Assembly (NCBI GenBank): GCA_965198655.1
Contig: OZ240668.1
Location: forward strand, 1,178,001 to 1,242,000
Direction of reading: 5' to 3'
Length of the DNA: 64,000 nucleotides
From: Lichenicola sp965198655
Lineage (GTDB): Bacteria > Pseudomonadota > Alphaproteobacteria > Acetobacterales > Acetobacteraceae
The translations under genes and the position numbers were made by a program. Below, piece after piece: positions 16,880 through 25,871 of this stretch. A model generated the notes under the pieces. The model did no database searches, was not told the origin of the DNA, and saw only the letters and a list, made by a program, of their open reading frames with translations. Within the stretch, counting starts at the first letter, position 1. Each line of letters starts with the position of its first letter.

Positions 16880-17458
16880 TCAGTCCTGTCCGATGTTGGG
16901 ATGCCTGCGGAACCCGTCGACGACTTTCCGGATGGCGGCGATGACGACCTGGGGCTGTTGGAACTGGATATAGTGGCCGGTGTTCGGCACCACCTGGTTC
17001 CGGCCCGCGCTGGACAGGGCGGCGATCCGGTCGTGACCGGCCATCCGCAGTTGGTCGAGAGCCGCGGTCTCCTGGGCCGGAAGATCGAAGCCCGAGCTGC
17101 CGTTGCCTGCCGTCAGCACGATCAGCGGCAGATCACCGAATGATCGGGCCTCATGGTCCAGTTCCACGCTGTCGACGTCCTGGCCCGAGCCTCCGGGAGG
17201 CAGGCGGAACGAGCCGAGCTCAGACGTCAAGGCGGCCCAGTGGTCGGTGCTCAGGGCCATCTGGTCCAGAACCTTTGTCAGCGTCGGCGAATAGGTTGGA
17301 TCGTGATCCAGGCAAAGGTCGACCAGTGACCTGGTCGTCGGCAGATGATGCGTGCGTGCCATGTCCAGGCATGAGCGCAGATCCGAAGCGCCCTGAGCCA
17401 GGACCTTCGCGACGCCGGGAACACGACTTACCTGCTCACGAGCTTGGCCACCTGTCAC
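16880..17458 (-). pseudogene. alpha/beta hydrolase, C-terminal fragment
   Basis: The 192 codons resemble the second half of an alpha/beta hydrolase: LPLIVLTAGNGSSG, a lid-like helical part and VVPNTGHYIQFQQPQVVIAAI with the catalytic His. The N-terminal part with the oxyanion loop and nucleophile elbow (HGxx, GxSxG) is absent, and no upstream frame supplies it. GTG 17458 is the first possible start but lies mid-domain. Unlikely to be active. Confidence 0.6.
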
Positions 17459-17551
17459 CGTGGAAGTGCGCCGAGCCGAAAACGCATATGGCAGCAGCCG
17501 CCTGAGGCGTACCTTTGATGATAAGCAGATATGGAGTCTTTCGGGGGATCT

Positions 17552-18232
17552 ATGGCGCTTGAACAGCCTTTTTGTCTGGCACTGTTACTTACAGTTCTAG
17601 TTCTCATCTGCACTCGCTTCAAACCGCGGTGGGGCTGGTTGCTACTAGCTGTCGGGTTTTACCTGACAAACGGGATCATGCTCGCGGTGCCGCAACTGGT
17701 TCCTAGTCTGCACGTCGGTCATTCGAATTGGACTGGAAAGCTGCTCGCTATCTTGGCCAGTATCTGTTGGTTTCGCTTGACTGGTCTTTTTCGTGAGGAG
17801 GTCGGTTTACGGCTACCGACAGGATCGCGCGGGTGGATCATCTCCATCCTTGGGATTTTGCTACTAGCAGCATGCTCGACATGGGAACGGCTCGGTGCTG
17901 GCACTCAACTCTATGGAGCTGAAACGTTAGCCTTCCAAGCCATAATGCCCGGGCTCGACGAGGAACTCGTTTACCGTGGAGTACTTCTTGCGCTTCTTGT
18001 TCGAAGCTTTACGGCGGCAAAGGGTCGAGTTCTGTCGGCCCTAGTCGTCATCATTATGTTCTGGCTGGCACACGTCGTAAGTATCCGAGCTGGAACAATT
18101 CTTATTACAACGGTGAAACCCGACGTGTTGCTGGCGAGCACCCTGTTCATAGTGCTTCGCTTGCTCAGCGGAAGTATTGTCATAACTACCATAGCGCACA
18201 ACATCGACAACGTTGTGAACGTAGTAGCCTAA
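17552..18232 (+). CDS. CPBP-family intramembrane metalloprotease
   Basis: A 226-residue multi-pass membrane protein. The three CPBP motifs are visible: DEELVYRGVLL (EExxxR), MFWLAHV (FxxxH) and AHNIDN (HxxxN). These proteins include Rce1-like and bacteriocin self-immunity proteases that cut inside the membrane. ATG 17552 has a GGGGGA site 5 nt upstream; ATG 17531 in frame lacks one. Codon use and base composition are clearly AT-richer than the surroundings, suggesting horizontal acquisition. No bacteriocin gene is visible beside it. Confidence 0.8.
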   Translation: MALEQPFCLALLLTVLVLICTRFKPRWGWLLLAVGFYLTNGIMLAVPQLVPSLHVGHSNWTGKLLAILASICWFRLTGLFREEVGLRLPTGSRGWIISILGILLLAACSTWERLGAGTQLYGAETLAFQAIMPGLDEELVYRGVLLALLVRSFTAAKGRVLSALVVIIMFWLAHVVSIRAGTILITTVKPDVLLASTLFIVLRLLSGSIVITTIAHNIDNVVNVVA

Positions 18233-19252
18233 GAGGATAACTGAGACACAATTTGCTGATCCTCCGAGATGGCAGGATACCTGGACACTTGCGTAGCTGT
18301 TACCATGGTAGCCTCATCTGCTCCTTTCATCGTAAGGCTTAGCAACTTAATCAATAAGACGTCGCTCGCCGGATGGATGCTCTCCAACCGCTCGACGACC
18401 CTGATCACGATGGCCAGGAACACATAACGGTTCTCGGCAGGCGACCGTTCGGAACGGCTCCCCTGCCAGCCTACGGGAACGGTCGAGCCCCTTGGGAAAC
18501 CGACACGGCCATCAAAGATACGATGATCGGCGCGGACAGGGCATCGTTCGGCAACGCCTACAACCTGGGCAGCCTACTGGGAAGCGATGAAAGAAGCAAC
18601 GAAACCGGCGGCCAGTTCGTCGCACCTCGACATGATTAGCCAACCCTCTCCAATCTTCTGGCATTCAAGCGGTAGACGTGCGCCGTCGGGATGTCGCTTC
18701 CAGATCCTCGGCGCCATGTCTCCAATGTTATCCTCCGCTTCGACAGCCGGCCGAGGCGGACCTGCGTTTCCTCCTCCTGCCTTGCTTGCGGTGCCCCGAA
18801 GGACGCGGAAGTTCGATGGCAACGGAGCCGAAAGTCGATCCAGCCTTCATCGTCGGCGATCCAGGGTTCGCGCAGCGCTGCCGCCCCATCGGATATGGGC
18901 GAACGGGATGCGATTCCGCGAAGGACGCGTTGGAGCGGGTCAGGGTCTCGGCGCGGATGTAGTTCTGCCGCACCCAGCTCAGGCGCGACCGACGGAGCGC
19001 AAAATTCTCCGGCCGGCTCGGCGATGTCAGAGGTGCCCGCCTGATCGGGGGCGGACCAGTTCCTATTTTTCTGAGAGCCCGGAGCGAAGCCGGGTGCGGG
19101 CCAATAGGCCGCGCGTCGGGGGCGGGGATAAAGGTTCGGAGGGAAACGGGAACCGCCTGACGAACGGTTCCCGCCAAAATCAGCCAGATCGCAACACCGA
19201 AGGCCAGCGACGAAGCGGACAGGACCTCCGGGGCATTGTCGCCGGATAACGG
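18233..19252. other. about 1 kb without a recognised gene
   Basis: Between the CPBP gene and the carboxylesterase. Short open frames occur on both strands (for example 18229-18423 minus, 18373-18639 plus), but none shows a ribosome site, family motif or typical codon bias. The first ~200 nt share the lower GC of the CPBP gene; the rest returns to high GC. It reads like decayed DNA. Confidence 0.5.
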
Positions 19253-20902
19253 TTACGGAGTGGTTTCGGGCATTGCCGCCTTCGCAATCTCGAGCGGCTC
19301 CCAGAAGTCGCACTTGTGGAAGGCGGCAAAGCCGGTGCTGTCGGCGGTGGCGCCAGGCACGAACTCGTGCGTCCGGTCCAGGAGCGGCGAGAACGCGCTC
19401 CACGGCGTCACGCCGACACCGTTCGGGTTCCCGCCGGCAGCGAAACCGGTCCAGGCGGCGCGCATCTCCACGGCCAGCGCCTGTTCCGCCGCGGTGAGGC
19501 TGCCGCGGCTGGCGCCGCCGGTGCCAACCAGGTTCGGCCACAGGAACGGCAGCTCGGTGGTGGTGGTGGCGTCGAGCGGCAGAAAAGGATCGGATGGAAA
19601 CGACAAGCTGGCCGCGTTCTCGTCGGCGAACTCGTAGGTGTAGACCGGCGCCCGCAGCGACAACAGTTGGTCGTTGAGCAGCGAGATGCAGCTAAAGCCG
19701 ACATCGGTGAACGCGGCGGAGAAGGCGAGGTCGGGGGTTGGATAAGCGGCGAGCGGATAGATGGCCTCGATCAGCGGCGAGAGCTGCGCGTTGCCCGACA
19801 CGCTGGTGATGGCGGCCGGGTAGCCGGACGCGGTGAGCGGGGCGCCGGCAAGGTCGAACTCGCCGGCGACCAGGGCGCGCGCCTCGTCGTGGTTGGTGCC
19901 GACGATCAGCGGGACCCGCTGTTCCTGGCCGAGGGCGGTGGCCTGGATCGGCTGGTCGGGAAGGATGGCGGTGCCGATGTTGGGCTCGTAGCGGAGCACG
20001 TTCTGCGACAGGTATGGCGAGCCCGGTCCTTCCTCGCCAGCCAGGATCGAGGACAGCGTCAGGGCGCGCAGGCAGGAAGCGTCGGTGGTGCTGGTGCAGC
20101 CGACACCGGTCGCGAACGCGCTGCCTTCCGCGTCGGCGACGGCCAGCGTCGGCAACTGCACGCCGTAGGCGCCGCTCTCGACGATCGCGCGCGCGAATAG
20201 GCCCGTCGCGCCGGGCGAGACCAGGTGGTCGGTGATGTCCTGGCCGCCGGAGCCCTGGCCGAACACGGTGACGTTGTCCGAATCGCCGCCGAAGCCGGCG
20301 ATGTTCGCCTGCACCCAGCGCAGCGCCGCCTGCTGGTCCATCAGGCCGTAGTCGCCGGAGGCGTGGTTCGGGCTTTCGGCATCGAGGGCCGGCGTGGCGA
20401 GAAAGCCGAGGACGCCGAGGCGGTAGTTGACCGTGACGACCACCACGCCGTCGGCGGCGAGGGCGGAGCCGTCATAGGAGGCGCCGGTGCCGACCTCGTT
20501 GCCGCCGCCGTGGAACCACACCATCACCGGGCGGTGCTGCGCGCCGGACGTGGGGGCGTAGACGCTGAGGTCGAGGCAGTCCTCGGACTGGTTGGCGGTG
20601 TTCAGCGTCGGCGCCAAACCGGCTGCGGCCGGGTTCTGCGGGCAGGCAGGGGGAAGCGCGTCGGCCGACAGCACACCGGTCCAGCTCGTCGGGGCGGGCG
20701 GGCGCCAGCGCGAGGCGCCGATCGGCGGGGCGGCGTAGGGGATGCCGAGCCATTCCAGGGCACCGGCAGTCGACACGCCCTGCACCGCGCCGCTTGTCGT
20801 CTGCACGGTCGGACCGGTGGTGGCGTGGGCACGGCGCGGATCGGCCGTAGCTCCGAAAGCGAGCGCGGCCGCGAGGACCGTGCACAGGCGGTGATCGATC
20901 AT
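19253..20902 (-). CDS. type-B carboxylesterase/lipase-family secreted protein with altered nucleophile motif
   Basis: 549 residues with a Sec signal (MIDHRLCTVLAAALAFGATA). The type-B fold is plain: GIPYAAPPIGASRWRPP, SEDCLDLSVYAP, oxyanion loop VMVWFHGGGNEVGTG, NYRLGVLGFL and DQQAALRWVQANIAGFGGD. The elbow reads VFGQGSGGQD, with Gly217 where the catalytic Ser of G-E-S-A-G-G is expected and Ser218 one place later. A C-terminal HKCDFW block is present. The protein may use Ser218, be inactive, or bind ligand only. It is monocistronic, with no gene in the 300 nt upstream. Confidence 0.82.
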   Translation of the reverse strand: MIDHRLCTVLAAALAFGATADPRRAHATTGPTVQTTSGAVQGVSTAGALEWLGIPYAAPPIGASRWRPPAPTSWTGVLSADALPPACPQNPAAAGLAPTLNTANQSEDCLDLSVYAPTSGAQHRPVMVWFHGGGNEVGTGASYDGSALAADGVVVVTVNYRLGVLGFLATPALDAESPNHASGDYGLMDQQAALRWVQANIAGFGGDSDNVTVFGQGSGGQDITDHLVSPGATGLFARAIVESGAYGVQLPTLAVADAEGSAFATGVGCTSTTDASCLRALTLSSILAGEEGPGSPYLSQNVLRYEPNIGTAILPDQPIQATALGQEQRVPLIVGTNHDEARALVAGEFDLAGAPLTASGYPAAITSVSGNAQLSPLIEAIYPLAAYPTPDLAFSAAFTDVGFSCISLLNDQLLSLRAPVYTYEFADENAASLSFPSDPFLPLDATTTTELPFLWPNLVGTGGASRGSLTAAEQALAVEMRAAWTGFAAGGNPNGVGVTPWSAFSPLLDRTHEFVPGATADSTGFAAFHKCDFWEPLEIAKAAMPETTP

Positions 20903-21202
20903 GGTCGGGAGTTTTCCGGTTCTGGTGATGGTCCCCCGAACGCGACGGACCGCGTCCGGATCATCGTCGAGCAGGCGCGAAGGAGTGGGTATCCGGACGG
21001 CTGTGGCTGAGCGCCGGTAGCACCCTCACGCCCAAAGAACGATCGGCACAGTGTCGGTCCGCGTTAGCACATCCAGCGTTCCGCCATCGCCGACGACCCG
21101 CTCCACGTGATAGAACACTTTTGCATCCAGCTCCCCGTGAAGACGTCCGGATCGGGCCTGCCCCGTTCCTGAAACAGGTCCCGTTCCACCGGGACGCCGG
21201 GC
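20903..21202. other. intergenic region, no gene recognised
   Basis: It separates the carboxylesterase start from the DUF1489 stop, both on the minus strand. After the DUF1489 stop a 55-codon frame stays open and ends KVFYHVERVVGDGG...VPIVLWA. This looks protein-like but has no convincing start and is not needed for DUF1489, which ends normally with LCLL. Possibly a gene remnant. Confidence 0.4.
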
Positions 21203-21634
21203 CTACAACAGGCACAGCGCCACCAGCTCGCGGCGCAGCTTGGGCGGCAGCTCGTCGCCGCCGGCCACGTTCCCCGCAAGGTCCGCCGGCGCGTCGGCAT
21301 GGGCGAGGTAGCGCCAGCCCTGGAACGCCCGCACGCTGCGCGGCACCACCGCGACCACCGGCCCGTCCAGCACCACCCCGGTGCAGGGCGTGCCGTCGTC
21401 GCGATGGTCCTGCACGATGTCGTGGATCGCCTGCCGGCACAGCAGCAGCCCGGCGGTCACCCAGTAGATTGAGCCGCCCGCCAGCAGCTCCTCCGAGCGC
21501 CTGGGAAAGGCGCGCGTGCGGAAGAACGGCCGCCCGCCATGCGCGCCGGTTTGGAGCGACCGGGCTACCTGCCGCTCCCCCAGCGCGTCCGGCGTCGCGA
21601 CCCCGACCGCCAGCTTGATCAGGTTCAGCGGCAT
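21203..21634 (-). CDS. DUF1489 family protein
   Basis: 143 residues matching the alphaproteobacterial DUF1489 family from end to end: MPLNLIKLAVGV, RAFPRRSEELLAGGSIYWVTAG, VVLDGPVVAVVPRSVRAFQGWRYL and the closing PPKLRRELVALCLL. The function is unknown; the protein is probably cytoplasmic. It starts 7 nt after the SDR gene stop, so the two form an operon. Confidence 0.9.
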   Translation of the reverse strand: MPLNLIKLAVGVATPDALGERQVARSLQTGAHGGRPFFRTRAFPRRSEELLAGGSIYWVTAGLLLCRQAIHDIVQDHRDDGTPCTGVVLDGPVVAVVPRSVRAFQGWRYLAHADAPADLAGNVAGGDELPPKLRRELVALCLL

Positions 21635-21641
21635 GGAACAC

Positions 21642-22340
21642 CTACCAGGGCACGACCTTGTTCTGGTGGGTCACGAACGCCACGCCCGCCTGCCCGCGGC
21701 GGGCCTCCAGCATGTCGGCGATGCCGCGCGTGCTGGTCTCGACGTCGAGCGGCGCCTCCGGCCCGCCCATGTCGGTCAGCACCCATCCCGGATCGACCGC
21801 GAGGTAGCACAGCCCATCGGCATGTTTCCGCGCCGCCAGCGAGCGCAGCATCGTGTTCAGCGCCGCCTTGCTGGCCCGATACGCTTCCAGCCCGCCGCTC
21901 TCGTTGTTCGCGATGCTGCCGAGCCCGGATGTCATCACCGCCACCGTGCCCCCCGGCGGCACCAGGCTGCCCAGCCGCTCCACCACCCGGATCGGCCCCA
22001 GCGCGTTGGAGCGCAGCACGTGCATGAACATCTCGTCCGACATCTCGGCCGCCGGCTGCGCCGGGTTGTGCGTGACACCCGCGTTGACGAACAGCAGGTC
22101 AAGTCGCGTCCCGGACAGCCGGTCCGCCAGCGCCGCGATCTGCTCCGGCTCCGTGACGTCCAGCGTCTCGATCGCCAGCCGCCCGTCGGCCTCGGCCGCC
22201 AGCGCGTCCAGCGCGTCCGACCGGCCGCGCACGGTCGCGATCACCCGCCAGCCGCGTTCCAGATGCCGCTGCACCAGCCCGAGGCCCAGCCCGCGCGACG
22301 CGCCGGCGATCAGGACGGTGGATGCTTCGGACGACGTCAT
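21642..22340 (-). CDS. short-chain dehydrogenase/reductase (SDR)
   Basis: 232 residues, classical SDR: cofactor motif GASRGLGLGLV, LFVNAGVTHNPA (NAG), catalytic Ser region VMTSGLGSI, and EAYRASKAALNTMLRSL with the catalytic Tyr and Lys. The Tx(2)R after strand 2 (ATVRGRSDAL) suggests NADP(H). The substrate is unknown. It is upstream of and probably co-transcribed with the DUF1489 gene. Confidence 0.88.
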   Translation of the reverse strand: MTSSEASTVLIAGASRGLGLGLVQRHLERGWRVIATVRGRSDALDALAAEADGRLAIETLDVTEPEQIAALADRLSGTRLDLLFVNAGVTHNPAQPAAEMSDEMFMHVLRSNALGPIRVVERLGSLVPPGGTVAVMTSGLGSIANNESGGLEAYRASKAALNTMLRSLAARKHADGLCYLAVDPGWVLTDMGGPEAPLDVETSTRGIADMLEARRGQAGVAFVTHQNKVVPW

Positions 22341-22626
22341 GCGCGCTCCTTCAATGCCCGGGTGTCCTCTGCGCGTCCCTCACGAGACCGTTCGGGAACC
22401 GCCTCGTGTCGACCCGCTGCACCATCGTGACCGGCCGCAGCCGATCCCCGTCGGTGCGGATGCCGTCGGCGGGACGTGGATACGGCCATAATCGAGGCCG
22501 TCGGCCAGATCCACATCCGCGAGCGAGTCCGCCGATCTCGTGATCAGGGTCGGGTCGGCTGCGACCATCTCCCCGGTCGCCGGCAACAAACCCCGGGGCC
22601 GCTCCTCATGTACCGTCAACGACCGG

Positions 22627-23841
22627 TCACCGCACCAGCGCGCCCAGCAAGGCGTCGAGCCGCATCCGCCCCGCCTGGGTCGCCACGAGGCAGCCCCCGT
22701 CCCAGCGCAGGTAGTCGGCCTCGACCGCCGCCTCCAGGATCTCCGGCTCCAACGCGTCCGGCAGCGCCGTGCCGGTGCGCGCGGCGAAGCGCCCCGCGTC
22801 GATCCCCTCCGACAGACGCAGGCCCATCAGCAGCATCTCCCGCGCCGGCTCCGGCGCCACCAGCCTGGTCTCCTCGGTCAGGCCGTGGCCGGACCGCTCC
22901 ACCCGCTCGGCCCATGGCTCCGGCGCGCGGTGCCGGCGTGTGGCATAGATCGCGGGCAGCCCATCGGGCCCCGGCCGTGTGATCCGGCCATGCGCGCCCG
23001 GCCCGATCCCGAGATAGTCGCCGTAGCGCCAATAGGCTAGGTTGTGACGGCTTTCGCAGCCGGGAGCGGCATAGTTGGACACCTCGTAGGCCAGCAGCCC
23101 GTGCCTCGCCGCGACGGCAGCGGTTTCCTCGTACAGCGCCGCACCCAGCTCCGCTCCCGGCATCGCGATCAGGCCCTGCCGGTGCAGCGCCTCGAAGCGG
23201 GTGCCGGGCTCGATCGTCAATTGGTAGAGCGATAGGTGGTCCGCCGCCAGCGCCAGCGCGCGGTCCAACTCCGCCCGCCAGGCCGGCAGGTCCTGCCCTG
23301 GACGCGCATAGATCAGGTCGAACGAGATACGCGGAAAGATCTCCCGTGCCAGCTCCAGCGCCGCGATCGCTTCAACCGCGGAATGCGCCCGCCCGAGCAC
23401 GCGCAGCGCCTCGTCCTCCAGGCTCTGCACCCCCAACGACACCCGGTTCACCCCGGCGGCGCGGAACCCGCGCAGCCGGCCGACCTCGACGCTGGTCGGG
23501 TTGGCCTCCAGGGTGATCTCCAGGTCGGGCAGGGGACGGAACAGCCGGCACGCGTCCTCGATCAGCGCGGCCACCGTGTCGGGCGCCATCAGGCTCGGCG
23601 TGCCGCCGCCGAAGAAGATCGACGCGAGCGGCTGCGGGCCGATCCGCGCGGCTTCGGTGGCGAGCTCGGTGCGCAGGGCGTGCGCGAAGCGGGTCTGCGG
23701 GATCGCGTCGCGGACGTGGCTGTTGAAGTCGCAGTAGGGACACTTGGCCAGGCAGAACGGCCAGTGGATGTACAAGGCAAGGCCAGGGCGCTGCCCTGGA
23801 CCCGCCAAGGGCGAAGCCCTTGGAACCCGATCGTTGGACAT
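22627..23841 (-). CDS. hemW: radical SAM heme chaperone / coproporphyrinogen III oxidase-like protein
   Basis: 404 residues. LALYIHWPFCLAKCPYCDFN holds the CxxxCxxC iron-sulfur site with the extra Cys typical of HemW. FFGGGTPSLM, LEANPTSVE, VNRVSLGVQSLED and the HemN C-terminal region follow. HemW inserts heme into respiratory proteins. ATG 23841 lies 5 nt beyond the kup stop, so translation is probably coupled. Residues from about 6 to 22 (VPRASPLAGPGQRPGLA) are encoded by repeat B copy 2. A TTG codon just before YIHWPF could be the older start. Confidence 0.9.
   Translation of the reverse strand: MSNDRVPRASPLAGPGQRPGLALYIHWPFCLAKCPYCDFNSHVRDAIPQTRFAHALRTELATEAARIGPQPLASIFFGGGTPSLMAPDTVAALIEDACRLFRPLPDLEITLEANPTSVEVGRLRGFRAAGVNRVSLGVQSLEDEALRVLGRAHSAVEAIAALELAREIFPRISFDLIYARPGQDLPAWRAELDRALALAADHLSLYQLTIEPGTRFEALHRQGLIAMPGAELGAALYEETAAVAARHGLLAYEVSNYAAPGCESRHNLAYWRYGDYLGIGPGAHGRITRPGPDGLPAIYATRRHRAPEPWAERVERSGHGLTEETRLVAPEPAREMLLMGLRLSEGIDAGRFAARTGTALPDALEPEILEAAVEADYLRWDGGCLVATQAGRMRLDALLGALVR
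23774..23831. repeat. palindromic repeat, family B copy 2 (half element) inside hemW
   Basis: It contains GGCCAGGGCGCTGCCCTGG and CCAAGGGCGAAGCCCTTGG hairpins followed by AACCCGAT, matching one half of the 120-bp unit seen at 12227-12346 and 45027-45147. It lies within the first codons of hemW, and all of it is translated if ATG 23841 is used. Confidence 0.8.
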
Positions 23842-23846
23842 GAACG

Positions 23847-25811
23847 CTAGATGGCGACGCGGACGCCGAGTTCGACCACGCGGTCGGACGGGATGCGGAA
23901 GAACTCGATCGCCGGCACGGCGTTGCGCGCCATCAACAGGAATAGCGAGATGCGCCACAACCGCATCTTCGGGATGGTGCCGCGCACCAGCACCTCGCGG
24001 TTGACGAAGTACGAGGCCTGCATCGGGTCGAAGTCGACGCCCTGCGCCCGCAGGCCCTCCAGGGCGCGCGGCAGGTTCGGGCTTTCCATGAAGCCATAGC
24101 GCAGCGTGACGCGGTGCATGCCCGGCGCCAGCTCCTCGACCAGCATCCGGCCGCCCGGATCGGCTTCCGGCTGGTCCAGGTTCTGCGCGGTGACGAACAG
24201 CACCCGCTCGTGCAGCACCTTGTTGTGCTTGAGGTTGTGCAGCAGGCAGGCCGGCACGAACTCGGCGTTGGCGGTCAGGAAGATGGCGATCCCGGGCACA
24301 CGCAGGGTGCGCGACTGCGGCAAACGGGCCAGGAACGAGGCCAGCGGCATGCTGTCCTGCTTCCAGCGCGACAGGATCAGGCCGCGCCCGGTCTTCCAGG
24401 TGGTCATCAGCGTGGTCAGCACCACGCTCAGCAGCAGCGGCACCCAGCCGCCCTGCAGGAACTTGAGCGCGTTGGCGGAGAAGAAGGTGGCGTCGATCAG
24501 GAAGAAGGCGCCGAACGTGCCGAACGCGGCGAACCGCGACCAGCGGTAGACGCGCCGGAACACCACCGCCGCCAGCACGCAGGTGCACATGAAGGTCCCG
24601 GTGACCGCGATGCCATACGCCGAGGCGAGGTTGGCCGAGGACCGGAACGCCAGCACCAGCACCACCACGCCCACCATCAGCGCCCAGTTCACCTGTGGCA
24701 CGTAGATCTGGCCTTCCTCGTCGGCGTTGGTGTGCAGCACCCGCATGCGCGGGAAGTAGCCGAGCTGCACCGTCTGCCGCGCGACCGAGAACGCGCCGGT
24801 GATCAGCGCCTGGCTGGCGATCACGGTCGCCAGCGTCGCCAGGATCACCATCGGCAGTTGCAGCAGGTGCGGGCAGAGCAGGAAGAACGGGTTCTTGATC
24901 GCAGCAGGGTGGGCGATGATCAGCGCGCCCTGGCCCAGGTAGTTCAGCGTCAGCGCCGGCAGAACGAAGCCGAGCCACGCCACCCGGATCGGCGTTCGGC
25001 CGAAATGCCCCATGTCGGCATACAGCGCCTCCGCCCCGGTCACCGCCAGCACCACCGCGCCCAGCGTGATGAAGGCGATCCAGCCGTGGTCCCAGATGAA
25101 CAGCGCCGCGTGGTAGGGCAGCAGCGCGCGCAGGATGAAGGGCTGGCGCGCGACCTCGACCGCGCCCAGCACCCCGATCGCGGCGAACCAGATCAGCATC
25201 ACAGGTCCGAAGATACGGCCGACGCTGCCGGTGCCGCGCCATTGCAGGCCGAACAGCGCCAGGATCACCACCACCGCGATCGGCAGCACCATGCTGGCGG
25301 CACTCGGGATGCTGACCTCGAGCCCTTCCACCGCCGACAGCACCGAGATCGCCGGCGTGATGGTGCCGTCGCCGAGGAACAGGCAGGCGCCGATGATGCC
25401 TACCAGCCCGAGTGCGGCGCGCAGCCGGCGGCCGGGCGCCACGCGCTGCGCCAGCGCCATCAGCGCCAGGATGCCGCCCTCGCCGTTGTTGTCGGCGCGC
25501 ATGATCAGCGTGATGTACTTGACCGTCACCACCAGGATCAGCGACCAGAAGATCAGGCTCTCGATCCCCAGCACCTCCCACCGCGTCGGCGCCGCGTGGT
25601 TGCCGATGATGTTGATGGTCGCACTGAGTGCGTAGAGCGGGCTGGTGCCGATGTCGCCATAGACGACCCCCAGCACCGCCATCAGCGAGGCGATCGTCAC
25701 GCCACGGTTGCGTATCGTGCCGTGGCCGCCGCCAGGTGCCGGCTCGGTGGCGACCTCCGACAGGTTCCCGCTGAACAGCGCGGGGCCGGATGCTCCGGCG
25801 ATGTCACTCAT
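23847..25811 (-). CDS. kup: low-affinity potassium transporter Kup
   Basis: 654 residues with about 12 membrane segments. It has the KUP signature MAVLGVVYGDIGTSPLYAL, IMRADNNGEGGILALMAL, and CLFLGDGTITPAISVLSAVEGLEV, then a cytoplasmic C-terminal domain ending SDRVVELGVRVAI. It takes up K+ with protons. ATG 25811 (MSDIAGAS) is chosen over a TTG nine codons upstream. hemW follows after 5 nt. Confidence 0.95.
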   Translation of the reverse strand: MSDIAGASGPALFSGNLSEVATEPAPGGGHGTIRNRGVTIASLMAVLGVVYGDIGTSPLYALSATINIIGNHAAPTRWEVLGIESLIFWSLILVVTVKYITLIMRADNNGEGGILALMALAQRVAPGRRLRAALGLVGIIGACLFLGDGTITPAISVLSAVEGLEVSIPSAASMVLPIAVVVILALFGLQWRGTGSVGRIFGPVMLIWFAAIGVLGAVEVARQPFILRALLPYHAALFIWDHGWIAFITLGAVVLAVTGAEALYADMGHFGRTPIRVAWLGFVLPALTLNYLGQGALIIAHPAAIKNPFFLLCPHLLQLPMVILATLATVIASQALITGAFSVARQTVQLGYFPRMRVLHTNADEEGQIYVPQVNWALMVGVVVLVLAFRSSANLASAYGIAVTGTFMCTCVLAAVVFRRVYRWSRFAAFGTFGAFFLIDATFFSANALKFLQGGWVPLLLSVVLTTLMTTWKTGRGLILSRWKQDSMPLASFLARLPQSRTLRVPGIAIFLTANAEFVPACLLHNLKHNKVLHERVLFVTAQNLDQPEADPGGRMLVEELAPGMHRVTLRYGFMESPNLPRALEGLRAQGVDFDPMQASYFVNREVLVRGTIPKMRLWRISLFLLMARNAVPAIEFFRIPSDRVVELGVRVAI

Positions 25812-25871
25812 CCAGCCATGCTCCGGCACCGAGGGCAACGCAGTCTGGAGCCCGACGCTGCCCCATACGAC

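Noticed and set aside
18229..18423. 64-codon minus-strand frame after the CPBP gene
   Set aside because: Overlaps the CPBP stop, has no ribosome site or known family; a bacteriocin-like role would be a guess.
22380..22619. 79-codon minus-strand frame between hemW and the SDR gene
   Set aside because: Starts with TTG, no ribosome site, no family; kept out although part of it looks protein-like.
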